A stretch of DNA of 64,000 nt, from NCBI GenBank assembly GCA_051294375.1, contig CM119265.1, forward strand, positions 7,450,629 to 7,514,628. The letters run 5' to 3'. Made by a program: the position numbers and the translations under genes. The number at the start of each line of letters is the position of its first letter. Position 1 is the stretch's first letter. This DNA comes from Paraspadella gotoi. Taxonomy: Eukaryota; Chaetognatha. Shown one piece after another: positions 1 to 9,146 of the stretch. The notes under the pieces were generated by a model. The model was not told where the DNA came from and did no database searches. It saw only the letters and a program-made list of their open reading frames with translations.

Positions 1-69
1 GAACTTCTTGCCTAAAGAAAAAGAAGCAAAAAATAAGAGAAGAGAAAAAAATTAAAGACAAAGAAAAAA

Positions 70-360
70 GTGAAGAAAGAAAAAGAGAAGAAAGAGAAGG
101 AGATGAAAAAAAAGGAGAAGAAAGAAAAGGAGAAGAAAGAAAAGGAGAAGAAAGAAAAGGAGAAGAAAATAAAGGAGAAGAAAGAAAAGGAGAAGAAAGA
201 AAAGGAGAAGAAAGAAAAGGAGAAGAAAGAAAAGGAGAAGAAAGATAATAAGAAGAAAGAAAAGGAGAAGAAAGAAAAGGAGAAGAAAGAAAAGGAGAAG
301 AAAGAAAAGGAGAAGAAAGAAAAGGAGAAGAAAGAAAAGTACAAGAAAGAAAAGGAGAGA
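70..360. repeat. 15-bp polypurine minisatellite
   Basis: About 18 near-identical tandem copies of a 15-bp all-purine unit (gaaagaaaaggagaa), with one interruption near 245 and slight decay at both ends. The plus strand is almost pure A/G for 300 bases, a composition able to form triplex (H-DNA). Open frames across it on both strands (Lys/Glu-rich on plus, Ser/Phe-rich on minus) are a product of the 15-bp period, and I do not call them genes. Confidence 0.95.
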
Positions 361-375
361 GGCGAAATCGAATGA

Positions 376-1505
376 AATTAAGATGAATGGAGAATCAGAG
401 AAAAGAAAAAAAAAGATTCGAATTTAAGATAAATTCTTTTTTTTCTTTTTTTTCCCTTTTTTAAATTTCGGTAGGCACTAGACAGAGATTTGAAAGAGGA
501 GGAGGAGGGGGAAGAGGAGGAGGAAGAGGAAACGCTGGACCTTTTGAGGAAAAAGTTAAAAGTAAAGAGGAAAGAGGATAAACGTCAAATCTCCCGACGA
601 GAAGCGAATCGAATTTGAAATTTTTTGGCGCGAGGGAATAAAATAATTATCGGTCGTTCTTCGATGAAAAAATATGTAATATGCCGCGTCATATTAAGTT
701 AAAGTAGAACTATTTAGACCAACCAAAATTTTTTCAGTCATGGAAATATCCGTTTTATGCTTGTCAAAAAAGTTAATGTGTAACGGGTTAAAAAAAGGAA
801 GAATATTTGACGAAGGAAAAAGGAAAAAGTGAAGAAAGGAAATTGACATGAGAAAGAAAGTTGAAAGTATTGAAAGGTGATAGACAAGACGAGGGAGAAG
901 GTAATTTTGTGTAAAATATTTTTTTGCAAAAATGTTCCAAACCATGAGTAATTCGCTAAATTAATATTATTATATTGCTATTATAAATGTCAAAAATTTT
1001 TTTTTGGTATTTTAAGTTTTTTAATTGATTTGATAGAGCTTAAAAAGTTAAGCAAAAAATATAATTACACTTTTAAAATTTGATGTTTTATTACTAAAAA
1101 TTAGTAAAAACTGCTAAAATCATCGGATGATGATGATGATGATGATTTTTTAAGTTTTCTCAATTTTAAACCCACTACATCAAAATATTTTGAAAAAATA
1201 ATTATACTTTGTGTAGATAACTTTTTTATAAGCTATTTGAATCTGCTTTTAAAATTAAAAATTCCAAAAAAAATTTTAAATTTTCTATCTATAATAAATA
1301 TTAAAAATTAATTACTAATGCTCTTGCCCATTTTAGAAATTCTTTGCTCCATTGAAATTTTTCTCAGAAATGGTATGAAGTTTATTTGGAAAGGTTCCCA
1401 AATCAAACTTCTGACCCACCCCATTGACGAAGTTTCAAAAACTCGCACTGAATGAATAATTAATTGGGTCATCGATTCATTCCGTAATTTACTCGAGATC
1501 CCTAC
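376..1505. other. AT-rich intergenic stretch without a gene
   Basis: It holds a purine-rich patch (496-560), a short (GAT)n run at 1128-1146 and AT-rich unique sequence. No reading frame with coding-like composition is visible. It lies downstream of the minus-strand BRK-domain gene, so part of it may be that gene's last exon and 3' region. Confidence 0.6.
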
Positions 1506-1743
1506 CTGTCTCGCTCTCTCTCCCGAGGTGAGGAGTGTCGTGACCGAGACGACGACGACGATGCCGCAGCAGACGCTGCCCGCCGCCGACGCAGCGTAAG
1601 CCGCGAGGGCGTCGTTTCCGGCGAGGCGCGCGTCTGCGTCGTGGAAGAGCGGGAGGAGGAGATCGCCGCCGGAGAGAAGAGCGGCGGCGCTGCGGCGGAG
1701 ACGAGGACAGCAGCGGCGAAATATCTTGAGCCGAGGTGCGCGT
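1506..1743 (-). CDS. Probable downstream Arg/Ser/Ala-rich exon of the same gene
   Basis: Very GC-rich block between a TTCACCGCAG acceptor and an ACAG|GTAGGG donor, separated from the BRK exon by an 88-nt intron. All three frames stay largely open, so the frame is uncertain. One gives an SR-like sequence, another a Ser/Ala/Thr-rich one. Kept as an exon because of its composition and splice borders. Confidence 0.35.
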
Positions 1744-3672
1744 CTGCGGTGAAGATAAAGAATGTTTCGGTTACGATCCTAATTTGTCATTTCTTAGAAA
1801 TACTACTTCTTTGTTCCTATTTTTCACTGACCTGTCTTCGGCATTTGGCAGCCGGTCCTTGAGCCCGTGAGAATTGCCTTCTCCTTGACTAGTGGAGACA
1901 TTTGGGTCGACGTCCCATGGGATTCTTGTCGAGCCACTCGGCCAGGTGCTTTAGCGGTGGGGCCTTCGAGCCCGTTATCTGTTCAAAAATAATGTAAATA
2001 ATGTAATATATAATTCTATTAATGTTTAGTCGCTTGAAACGATCAAAGTCATAAAAATCCCAACTTACCTCTTCGGTGTAGCGATTAAAAACAGAGACGT
2101 TTTCTTCTCCGGTCACTTTTTCCCAATCGATGGCCCTGGGGTCCAGACGGCCTCTTCTTCCTCTTCCCAACGAGTCGGCCAATCCGGCCGCCGACGGACG
2201 CCGCGAGCCGGAGGCACCGCCCAGCGCCGCGCCATAAAGACCGTCGCCCCGCAGCAGCGCCTGAAAAAACAACAAGAATCCACCTTTTCATTATCTTTAA
2301 TTCCCGATAAAAAAAAATAAAATACATAAAATAATACGACAATATGCAAATGAGATTCAGATAATTCACAATTATCTGCTACAAATTTCGATATTCCCCT
2401 TACTGTAGCTGCAGCTCTGGTCGGCAGCAACCAGCGACGACAGCGCCGCCGCAGTCGCCGGGTCCATGGCGCGCCGGAGCCGAGCAGCGAGATGAGGCGA
2501 GGGAGGAAAGGAGGCTGCGGGAGAGGAAGAGGAGGAGGTTGAGAGAAGAGGAGGAGGAGGCGGCCGTGGTGAGGAGTCCCAGGGGGAGGAGAGGGAAGAG
2601 CGGCCTGAGGAAGACATGAGCCTGCGGAAATGGAAGGGATGGAAGTAAAAAAAAACAGACGAAAAATTAGAACCAAATTAAATCAATTAATACCAACAAA
2701 ACATAGAAATCACGAACACGAACCAGCCAAGGAACTGGCGAAGATAGCGACGAAAAGAGGACGCCGCAGACGAAGACGACGCCGCGGCAGCAGCAGCAGC
2801 AGCCGCTGCCATCGACGACGACGCCGACGATGAATGATGTTTGGACGACGATGAGGCAGCCGGACGCTCTTTGCCACGACCTCGTTAGACGTCGAAGGCG
2901 CGCCCAAAGACGCCGCCACGCCGGTCGCGGCGCCGCCTCCAGCGCACCGCGATGCCCAGTTGGAACCGAGCTTCCCGACGATCCGTCCATTTGGACTTTT
3001 TCTGAGACGCGTGGATCTGCGACCGCGGCCGAAGATTTAGAGACGCCCACGCGCCGGCGGAGGAGGAGTCGAGCCGAGATCGAGGTAAGGAGGTTGAGGT
3101 TTGGAGGTTGAGGGCGAGAGGTCGTCTCTTTGGCAGATAGACTCTTGCCGGAAGCCAATGCCTGAGGAAAGAAATAAATTAATCGTATTTGTATCTTGGC
3201 AGAGATGCGCCAAGAAAGAAAAGAAACGAAAAGAGTCTTACAGGGAGAGATCAAAAGAACCAAAGCTATACGTTGCAATTACTAAAAAAATTACTAATAC
3301 ATTACCTCCTCAGTGAGTCTACTCTGCCAGCGGAGATAGTCGCCACCATTTCTTGGCTCAACCCCATCGACTGCGACCAATTTCTCCGTTGCCTCGAGGA
3401 AACTTGAGGTGCGCCTCGCCAAGGAGGGAGAAGGCCGTAGAGGGCGCTTGTCGCCGCTGGAGAGAGAGAGAAAAAAAAAGTCAAGAGGTAAAAGGAAGGA
3501 GAGGGGAGAAGAGAGAAAGTGAGAGAATGTAACGTCGATAAAAAAAAGAAATATGAACTTACCGCCGCAGCGGCGGCTGCCGCGAGGCTTGGAGTCGGAC
3601 TTGTCTCTTCCCCGGATCGCGAAGAAGCGTGGCTGCCCGCGGGGCAGCGGAACAAGTCGAGAGTCGAGGATC
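1506..3672 (-). CDS. C-terminal part of a CHD6-9/kismet-like chromatin remodeller (BRK domain), split over at least six exons
   Basis: Minus-strand exon series with consistent GT-AG borders: 3672-3563, 3456-3306, 3161-2736, 2621-2404, 2260-2069, 1978-1832 and probably 1743-1506. Introns are short (88-144 nt). The diagnostic part is the BRK domain in the 2260-2069 and 1978-1832 exons. BRK domains occur in CHD6-9/kismet and BRM/BRG1-type nucleosome remodellers, and this copy best matches the CHD type. The chromodomains and helicase expected upstream are not in the window. The N-ward exons encode Ser/Ala/Pro-rich linker with a poly-Ala run, usual for the C-terminal half of CHD proteins. Phases agree across 3672-3563, 3456-3306 and 3161-2736. 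Reading then changes frame inside 3161-2736 and again around 2404 and 1905 without splice sites. The product acts in the nucleus, if the family call holds. Confidence 0.6.
1832..1978 (-). CDS. Exon with second half of BRK domain, frame broken
   Basis: Begins after a TGAACAG acceptor with ITGSKAPPLKHLAEWLDKNP, the most conserved BRK segment (AP-x-LK-x-L-x-WL-x3-NP). In the given sequence the frame then runs into TAG at 1889-1891. Reading one frame over from about 1905 gives DVDP, the expected BRK continuation, and stays open to a CAG|GTCAGT donor at 1832. The break therefore looks like a small indel at about 1905-1910, not the true end of the protein. It could also mark a decaying copy. Confidence 0.7.
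2069..2260 (-). CDS. Exon with first half of BRK domain
   Basis: 64 codons between a TTTTTTCAG acceptor and a GAG|GTAAGT donor. It starts with a Gly/Ser/Arg-rich linker, then LDPRAIDWEKVTGEE and NVSVFNRYTEE, which is the conserved start of a CHD-type BRK fold: a W-x3-GEE turn followed by V-x-V-x-NR. GC-rich codon use contrasts with the AT-rich flanking introns. The frame continues in phase 0 into the next exon through a 90-nt intron. Within the family I cannot separate CHD6, 7, 8 or 9. Confidence 0.78.
2404..2621 (-). CDS. Ser/Pro-rich exon upstream of the BRK exons
   Basis: Acceptor TTTCCGCAG at 2622-2624, donor ACA|GTAAGG at 2404. The frame that follows in phase from the preceding exon is Ser/Pro-rich and ends in an Ala-rich helix-like piece (MDPATAAALSSLVAADQ). 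Its phase at the donor does not match the BRK frame of the next exon. So either a weaker donor inside the exon (CTG|GTTGCT) is used, or one or two bases are lost or gained here. Linker sequence with no recognised motif. Confidence 0.45.
2736..3161 (-). CDS. Long low-complexity exon (Ser/Ala-rich) with frame changes
   Basis: Acceptor CTTTCCTCAG at 3162-3164; donor CGCCA|GTTCC at 2736, giving a 114-nt intron to the next exon. The first part reads in the frame carried from the upstream exon (ends near DGSSGSSVPTGHRG). The middle is coding-like in a second frame (TGVAASLGAPSTSNE) and the end in a third (SSSSKHH, poly-Ala, SSSSAASS). No splice signals separate the three pieces. Together they read like one low-complexity linker of a CHD-type protein interrupted by two indels. 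Confidence 0.45.
3306..3456 (-). CDS. Exon of the minus-strand BRK-domain gene
   Basis: Acceptor CTCTCTCCAG, donor GAG|GTAATG. Fifty codons are open in one frame, ending VAVDGVEPRNGGDYLRWQS plus RLTEE. Phase 2 at its start and phase 0 at its end match the neighbouring exons. The other frame that fits the phase of the next exon contains a TGA, which supports the choice. No known motif recognised. Confidence 0.45.
3563..3672 (-). CDS. Upstream exon of the minus-strand BRK-domain gene
   Basis: 110 bases between TTTTCGCCAG and a perfect GCG|GTAAGT donor. Two frames are plausible. One is Ser-rich and ends in seven Ala; the other is Arg/Pro-rich and fits the phase of the next exon. Composition is GC-rich like the other exons. 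Further 5' exons are probably present beyond the 3.7-4.0 kb minisatellite. Confidence 0.4.
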
Positions 3673-3690
3673 CTGGCGAAAATAACAATT

Positions 3691-4000
3691 TAGGTTAAAA
3701 GAGTGGTCAGAGACAGAATGAGTTGGGGTCAAATTGACCCCAGGTTAAAGAGTGGTCAGCAGACCAAAATGTGTTGTGGTCAAAACTGACCCCAGGTTAA
3801 AAGAGTGGTCAGAGACAGAATGAGCTGAGGTCAAAACTGACCATGATTACAACCATATTTAAAGAGTGGTCAAAGAGACAGAATGGTTGGGGTCCCAAAA
3901 CTGACCCCAGTTAAAGAGTGGTCAGAGACAAATGTGTTGTGGTCAACTGCCCAGGTTAAAAAGTGGTTCAGAGACCAGATGAGCTGGTGTCAAAACTACC
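3691..4000. repeat. About 46-60-bp minisatellite with internal dyad
   Basis: About six diverged tandem copies beginning aagagtggtcagagacag... (near 3701, 3749, 3801, 3860, 3914 and 3958). Most units also carry ggtcaaaactgacc, a short inverted repeat (GGTCA...TGACC). Copies vary by substitutions and small indels. It sits just upstream (5') of the first assigned minus-strand exon, so it is probably intronic. Confidence 0.85.
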
Positions 4001-4255
4001 TGTCCGTGCCCGGCTGGGCGATATGATTGAGAATCAGCAGAGCGACGAACGATAGAGAACGTGGATCGATAAGCGATCTGGTGATAAGCGGGTGGAGCCG
4101 TGGGCCTTAAGGGGTCAAGATGAAGATCAAGGAAATAAAAAAGGAGGTGATAATGTAAAAATATATGAAATCTAATTGGCAATGAAACAATTTTTTACAT
4201 AATAAAGATATAAATAGGAAAATGAGGTACATGCGTACGATATAATAAATTTTAT

Positions 4256-4500
4256 TTATGATCCATCCTTTACTAGTCGTGATACGCACACCCAACAGTC
4301 ACCCTCGGCTCCCATGAAATCACCGCTTGCTGCCCGCCCACCGCCGCCGCGGCTCCCTGCCGATGAAAAAAGCCCCCCCCTTTTTTGGGCCGGGAGCACA
4401 CCCAAAAGGTCCTCGCAACTTGCAGTGTGTTGCGCCATCCAACTCGAGTCTCTTTCCCGCTTTCGCCGAGAGCGGATTCGTAGATTCGTTCTGGGATAAA
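4256..4500 (-). CDS. Possible exon of the minus-strand gene (frame uncertain)
   Basis: A GC-rich 250-bp island with coding-like minus-strand reading: NPLSAKAGKRLELDGATH in one frame up to a run of eight C/G at 4371-4378, then SAGSRGGGGRAASGDFMGAE in another. The switch sits at the homopolymer, as a length error would produce. A possible acceptor (cccag) lies at about 4494. No domain recognised. Confidence 0.3.
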
Positions 4501-5371
4501 TATGATTATTTATTTAAAATAATAATAATGGGTAAACGTGTCTAATTTTCGAAAGATGTAGTTTCGATCGATTCAATATGCGCGGCGTCAGGAATGAATC
4601 GGCTCAAAAACAATTTGAAACGTCGAAAATGCTGAAGACAGATAAGAATAAAATGTTTTAATCTATAGGTTAACTAATGCGAAAGACTTTCCACCCACGC
4701 TTGTCAACCCTTCCCTCCATTTTTAACATAATTTAAGGATTCTCCAGAAAGGGAGAGAATAATTTCGCAAATAATCGATTGCGAAGAAACTCGAAGCGCC
4801 GCCTAACATGCAAATATAGATTTCATCCCCCAAAAAATTAAAATCCCAGTATTAAGGATGTGTTGAGCAAAGATATATAAGCTGTTATATAGATTTAAAG
4901 ATAAAACGCCGCGCTAAAAAATATGAAAGGGCAAGGCAAAATAGAATGAAATAACCAGAAGTAGTCTAACTACGGGACGGCAAACAAACATTTAAAAGCG
5001 ATATAGGAAAAGCGTGAATAATTGAAAAGCAAACAAAAAGAAAATATGTCGAGTAAGCGACTACGAATCCCGAAAATAACAGGGGAGGGAGCGACGGAGA
5101 AGTTAGCGCTGTGTGGTAGGGAATGGAAGTGAGCGAATGACCGTCTAAACTACGAGGATTATTAGTTAAGCTAAAAAAATTTTTCACTGGTTACAGGGAT
5201 GATTGCGTCTAGCGGTTGGGAGCGCGCTGCCTCTTTCCAGAGAGATTATACTTATTTTAAAAGAATTGAAACTCGCGGGCTCGCCCCAATAATCGACTTC
5301 CGTTAAACAGCGACTGCGTTATTAGACTCCTTAACAAGAAGTTCTGGTCACACTCTCAATCTCTCTCTCTC
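4501..5371. other. AT-rich stretch with a tRNA-like (SINE head?) segment near 5205-5295
   Basis: No coding frame is supported. Near 5205-5295 a segment has a tRNA-like D-arm (tctagcggttgggagcgcg), a small hairpin (ctctttccagagag) and a weak B-box-like piece (gggctcgcccc). The spacing suggests a decayed tRNA-derived element, not a working tRNA. The rest is AT-rich unique sequence, probably intron or spacer. Confidence 0.3.
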
Positions 5372-5830
5372 CTACCTACTGAACGGAGCGCGGATCGAGG
5401 GAGATCGGCCGACCTCGGCCGAAGACGACGCCGACGACGGTGCGCCCGAGACGGCTCCGGCGCCGGCCTCGCCCAGCGTCGCGTCCGGCGTCTCGACCGG
5501 CAGCCAATGATGGCGTAGCCCGAGGGGACGAAGCGGAGGCGTAGGAGCGGACGCCAAGTGGCGCGTCGAGTCAGATCGTCGACTTGGCGGCGGAAGCGGC
5601 CGACGGCCGCACGCCATGCCGACGAGAGGAGGTGTGGTGTAGGCGGGAGGCGAGGTCGGCGGCCACGTCGGCGGCCGAGCCAGCGCCGCCGCCGGCACCG
5701 CCTCGTTTGAGAATAGTATGGGGTGATGCAAGGAGGTATTCGTGGAGGAAGATGAGGAATCAGCGGGTGGAAGAGGCAGGAATTGAGGAGTGATGGTCCG
5801 CAGGGAGGGGCAGCGCCAGGCGGAGAGGTT
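5372..5830 (-). CDS. Possible Pro/Ser-rich exon, minus strand
   Basis: GC-rich island open on the minus strand for over 130 codons. It reads PPADSSSSSTNTS, then ARPPTWPPTSPPAY, then VETPDATLGEAGAGAVSG and ends APFSR just before TAG. A candidate donor (TTCA|GTAGGT) lies at the same point. Low-complexity composition and GC content match the exons at 1.5-3.7 kb, so it could be an upstream exon of the same gene. No motif supports a specific function. Confidence 0.35.
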   Translation of the reverse strand, partial: NLSAWRCPSLRTITPQFLPLPPADSSSSSTNTSLHHPILFSNEAVPAAALARPPTWPPTSPPAYTTPPLVGMACGRRPLPPPSRRSDSTRHLASAPTPPLRPLGLRHHWLPVETPDATLGEAGAGAVSGAPSSASSSAEVGRSPSIRAPFSR

Positions 5831-6322
5831 TGAACGCCAGATCGGAAATCCTCATCTTTTTGTTTTGTATTGTATTTTTTTATTAGTCAGGGGGGGAGAT
5901 ATTTGTTTTTTGTTATTTTTTCGGTAGACGAATCGGAAGAAAAATGGAGCGAGATGAGGAAACAACGGAGAATGAAAAAGATTTTTGAAAGGGAAAATAA
6001 AACAAAAAAGGTATGAAATGAATGCCCACACACCACCGCCCAGCGACCACTAGAGAATTGTTTAATTACCATCATCCTACCCACGACATTGTACTTACTA
6101 CGAGACTTAAAATATACAGTCCTCGGACGACATCCGATGCTAGAACAATATATTCATTGTTCATTCCTCGTTTTCCCCGCCAGTCACCATATTTCGATTG
6201 TTGTCACTATCAGGATAGGCTTTAATAATTTCTTTGGATTTTTTTGGCTCCTCGACCTCCACTATTCATCTTTTTATCCTGTCTTCTCGCTCCAACTACA
6301 ATCCCTTCCAATTGGGTCCTTT

Positions 6323-6326
<4 letters not shown>

Positions 6327-6396
<70 letters not shown>

Positions 6397-6450
6397 ATCT
6401 CTCTCTCTCTCTCTCCTCTCTTCTCTCTCTCTCTCTCTTACTCCGGGACC
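6327..6450. repeat. (CT)n microsatellite flanked by an assembly gap
   Basis: Imperfect (CT)n over about 120 bases. An N gap at 6483-6507 follows, and beyond it the sequence resumes as (GA)n, the reverse complement. This suggests an inverted or misjoined repeat around the gap. The surrounding 5.85-7.25 kb holds no gene, only AT-rich DNA, a second small gap (6908-6917) and a TATA-like gtatataaa at 6801. Confidence 0.85.
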
Positions 6451-7259
6451 TTCTCTCCTTTTGTATTATTTCCTCCTTCTTCNNNNNNNNNNNNNNNNNN
6501 NNNNNNNGAGAGAGAGAGAGAGAGAGCAAAGGACCCAGATTGGATAGAGGGAAGAAAAAATATGGAACGGACCAAAAAAAGAAAAAAAAGGAAAAAAAAT
6601 GCGGGTAAAATGGAGGAATAAAAATAAGTAGATCGGGTCTCGGATGTTTGGAGCGAGAGTCAATGCGTGGGTGGGGATGGAATAAACATCTAGGGTCGCG
6701 GGCGGGATGGTGGGCTCCACCCTATTTCAGTTTATGGTGGATTGGAAAGTTTACTTTAAACAACTAATGTCGGATTAAAGTGGTAGGATTAAGTTTAGAG
6801 TATATAAACGGGAAGATGTTGAAGTTGCTTTTTTTTATTAATATAATACCAAAAACAGTATTCACATCAACAGTGACAGCGTATAACGATAAAGGATGGT
6901 TGGGATCNNNNNNNNNNAACAAAAACAAAAGACTCTAACCTTTAAAATGGAACCATTAATACAATTTTATGAACTAATTCATAAGAAACTTTATAATATA
7001 ACGTTCAACAAGCAAGATTTAAAAAAAAATAAATTAAAAAAAAATCAGAAACAGCATAAAAAACTATAAAATGGTAAACAAGTAAAACCTAAACTATTAA
7101 AATTAAAAAAACAAACAAAAGACACCAGTGACGTTTAAAATTGAAACAATAATAAAATGTTATTAACTCAAGCTGAAGTTGCTTACATTTATTAATTCCA
7201 AAGTTGAGCGTATACCTAAACCGGGAAAAGAATGTGAGGTTAGCAGATCATGTCTAATG

Positions 7260-7297
7260 GCTAACAGCTAACAGCTAACAGCTAACAGCTAACAGCT
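7260..7297. repeat. Short tandem repeat of ctaacag
   Basis: Five to six perfect copies of the 7-mer ctaacag. It is heptameric and does not match the usual animal telomere hexamer. Confidence 0.85.
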
Positions 7298-7479
7298 GAA
7301 GGTCTTCGGTCGGATAGAGAGAGAGTCAGAAAATCTAGGAAGTTGGGGAGTTTTTTATCCTCCTTCCCGAAAATAAGAGCCAAACCTTGACCTCTCGCGC
7401 CAAAGTGGGAGAAATTGGTGGAATTATTTACACATATGCAAACAGAGAAAATGGAGTAAAACAAACTTGCGAACCCGAA

Positions 7480-7640
7480 CGTCAAGCGAGTTTCGGCGGA
7501 AGTGAAAGAGGGGGCGTGGCGAAGAGCGGCAGGGGGGGAATTTTTGCGCGGGAAACTGACGGAGTTGCTATTTCTGTAGCGAACATTTTCGGATTGTGTA
7601 CGATCTGGGATTCTTGCCAAGTCGCCGAGTAATCGCCGCA
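7480..7640. promoter_or_regulatory. CpG-rich patch with E2F-like and GC-box-like sites
   Basis: Within AT-rich DNA this patch carries TTTTTGCGCGGGAAA (7541-7555), a near-ideal E2F/DP site, and GGGGCGTGGC (7511-7520), a KLF/Sp-type box. It lies about 1.3 kb upstream of the C1/VPS9 gene and could be its promoter or that of a divergent gene. No transcript start is visible in the sequence. Confidence 0.3.
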
Positions 7641-8922
7641 ATCCCGAGAGCGACTTCTGCCTTTTTTTTATACGGGAAGTCTTTAATTTTTATTCTCTTT
7701 TCCCAAAAAGGAAATAATGTCAAAAAGTTTCATTTTAAGTTGACAACTTTAGGTTCGGTTTGACGAAGAAAATCGTCAATTCCAATACAACTGAAAGATT
7801 CACTCATGGAAATAAACATAAATAGAAATAAATAGAAATAAACATTTTTCGTTAAAAGAATTCTTGCAAACGTTCGTTTGAGTTTGGTACTGGTTTGTAG
7901 ATATACGAAGAGTAAAACTTAAAAAGAAATCTACTAACTTGGATAAAATGAAGGTCGTCAACGATTAAACGTGAGAAATGATCGCTAGATCACAACTGCG
8001 AGAATCTATTCCCTCATTTTCTTTCTCTCTTTCTGTCTCTTTTTCTCTCTCTTTCTTTCTTGATCGGACCCGGACTCTCTCCGTGCCTTCCTCTTTACTG
8101 TCGTTGTTGTTTTTTCAAAGCCAACAGCTTTCTCTCTTTCTCTCTCTTCTCGTAAATCCACTTTTTNNNNNNNNNNNNNNNNNNNNNNNNNNNNNNNNNN
8201 NNNNNNNNNNNNNNNNNNNNNNNNNNNNNNNNNNNNNNNNNNNNNNNNNNNNNNNNNNNNNNNNNNNNNNNNNNNNNNNNNNNNNNNNNNNNNNNNNNNN
8301 NNNNNNNNNNNNNNNNNNNNNNNNNNNNNNNNNNNNNNNNNNNNNNNNNNNNNNNNNNNNNNNNNNNNNNNNNNNNNNNNNNNNNNNNNNNNNNNNNNNN
8401 NNNNNNNNNNNNNNNNNNNNNNNNNNNNNNNNNNNNNNNNNNNNNNNNAAAAAAAAAAAAAAAATAAAAGGGGAAAAAATATTCTTCTTGGTTTTTATTA
8501 ATCGTTTTCCGATTCCTTCCTTTCTCTACTTTCTTTGGGTGTAAAGTGTAAACTCGTTTTTGCTAAAAAAATATTTAAAAAAAGGATAAAAATATTCCTG
8601 GTTTGCTTTATTTTTTATCGCAGTTTTGTGTCTCAGTGAGAACGAAAAATTTGTTTTCGGGTTCTGCCTTTCGTAAACTAATTAAAAATCAATATTAAAA
8701 TTTTGTCTAAATTCAGGGGAAAGAATCGAAAAAGTTGTTTTTTTCTATTTTTAGTTCCTAATTAATGATTTTTTTTTCCGTTTTATTAAGGTCTATTCAG
8801 TAAGGGCTATATCACGATTGTTCAAAATTAAAGGGTTCAAACAAAAATGGGTAACTTTTTTTTTTTCTCCAACAGAGAAAACGACAAAAAATACCGTGTA
8901 TTAAAAAAAAAAAGAAGAAAAA
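7641..8922. other. AT-rich spacer with a 282-base N gap
   Basis: AT-rich DNA with CT-rich patches (8015-8165) running into N at 8167-8448, then an A-run. Nothing coding is seen. Unseen 5' exons of the downstream gene could sit in the gap. Confidence 0.6.
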
Positions 8923-9146
8923 ATGGCGACGCCCCGCGGTCGTTTGGATTATCGGAAACATCGCGCCATCTCGATGCAGATTGAACAAAAGGGCAACGAC
9001 GACGACGATGGGGACGACGACGAGAACGCCGTCGTCGTCGAATTCAACGGCCATCGCTTCGTCCGCCAGAAAAACGCCAAGACTCGTCCCATCTATTGTT
9101 CCTTCTGCAAGAGGAGCATCCAATGGTCCGGAAAGGATTCGTACAG
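8923..9146 (+). CDS. Exon 1: N-terminus and first half of C1 domain 1
   Basis: 74 codons plus two bases (phase 2). After an acidic Asp-rich stretch it reads GHRFVRQKNAKTRPIYCSFC and then KRSIQWSGKDSY: the first His and first Cys pair of a C1 finger. The donor AG|GTTGGC splits an Arg codon that is completed by the next exon. Upstream non-coding or coding exons cannot be excluded. Confidence 0.7.

Noticed and set aside
12-375. Open frames on both strands over the first 375 bases
   Set aside because: They exist only because a 15-bp repeat lacks stop codons; no start context, no splice sites, no non-repetitive sequence.
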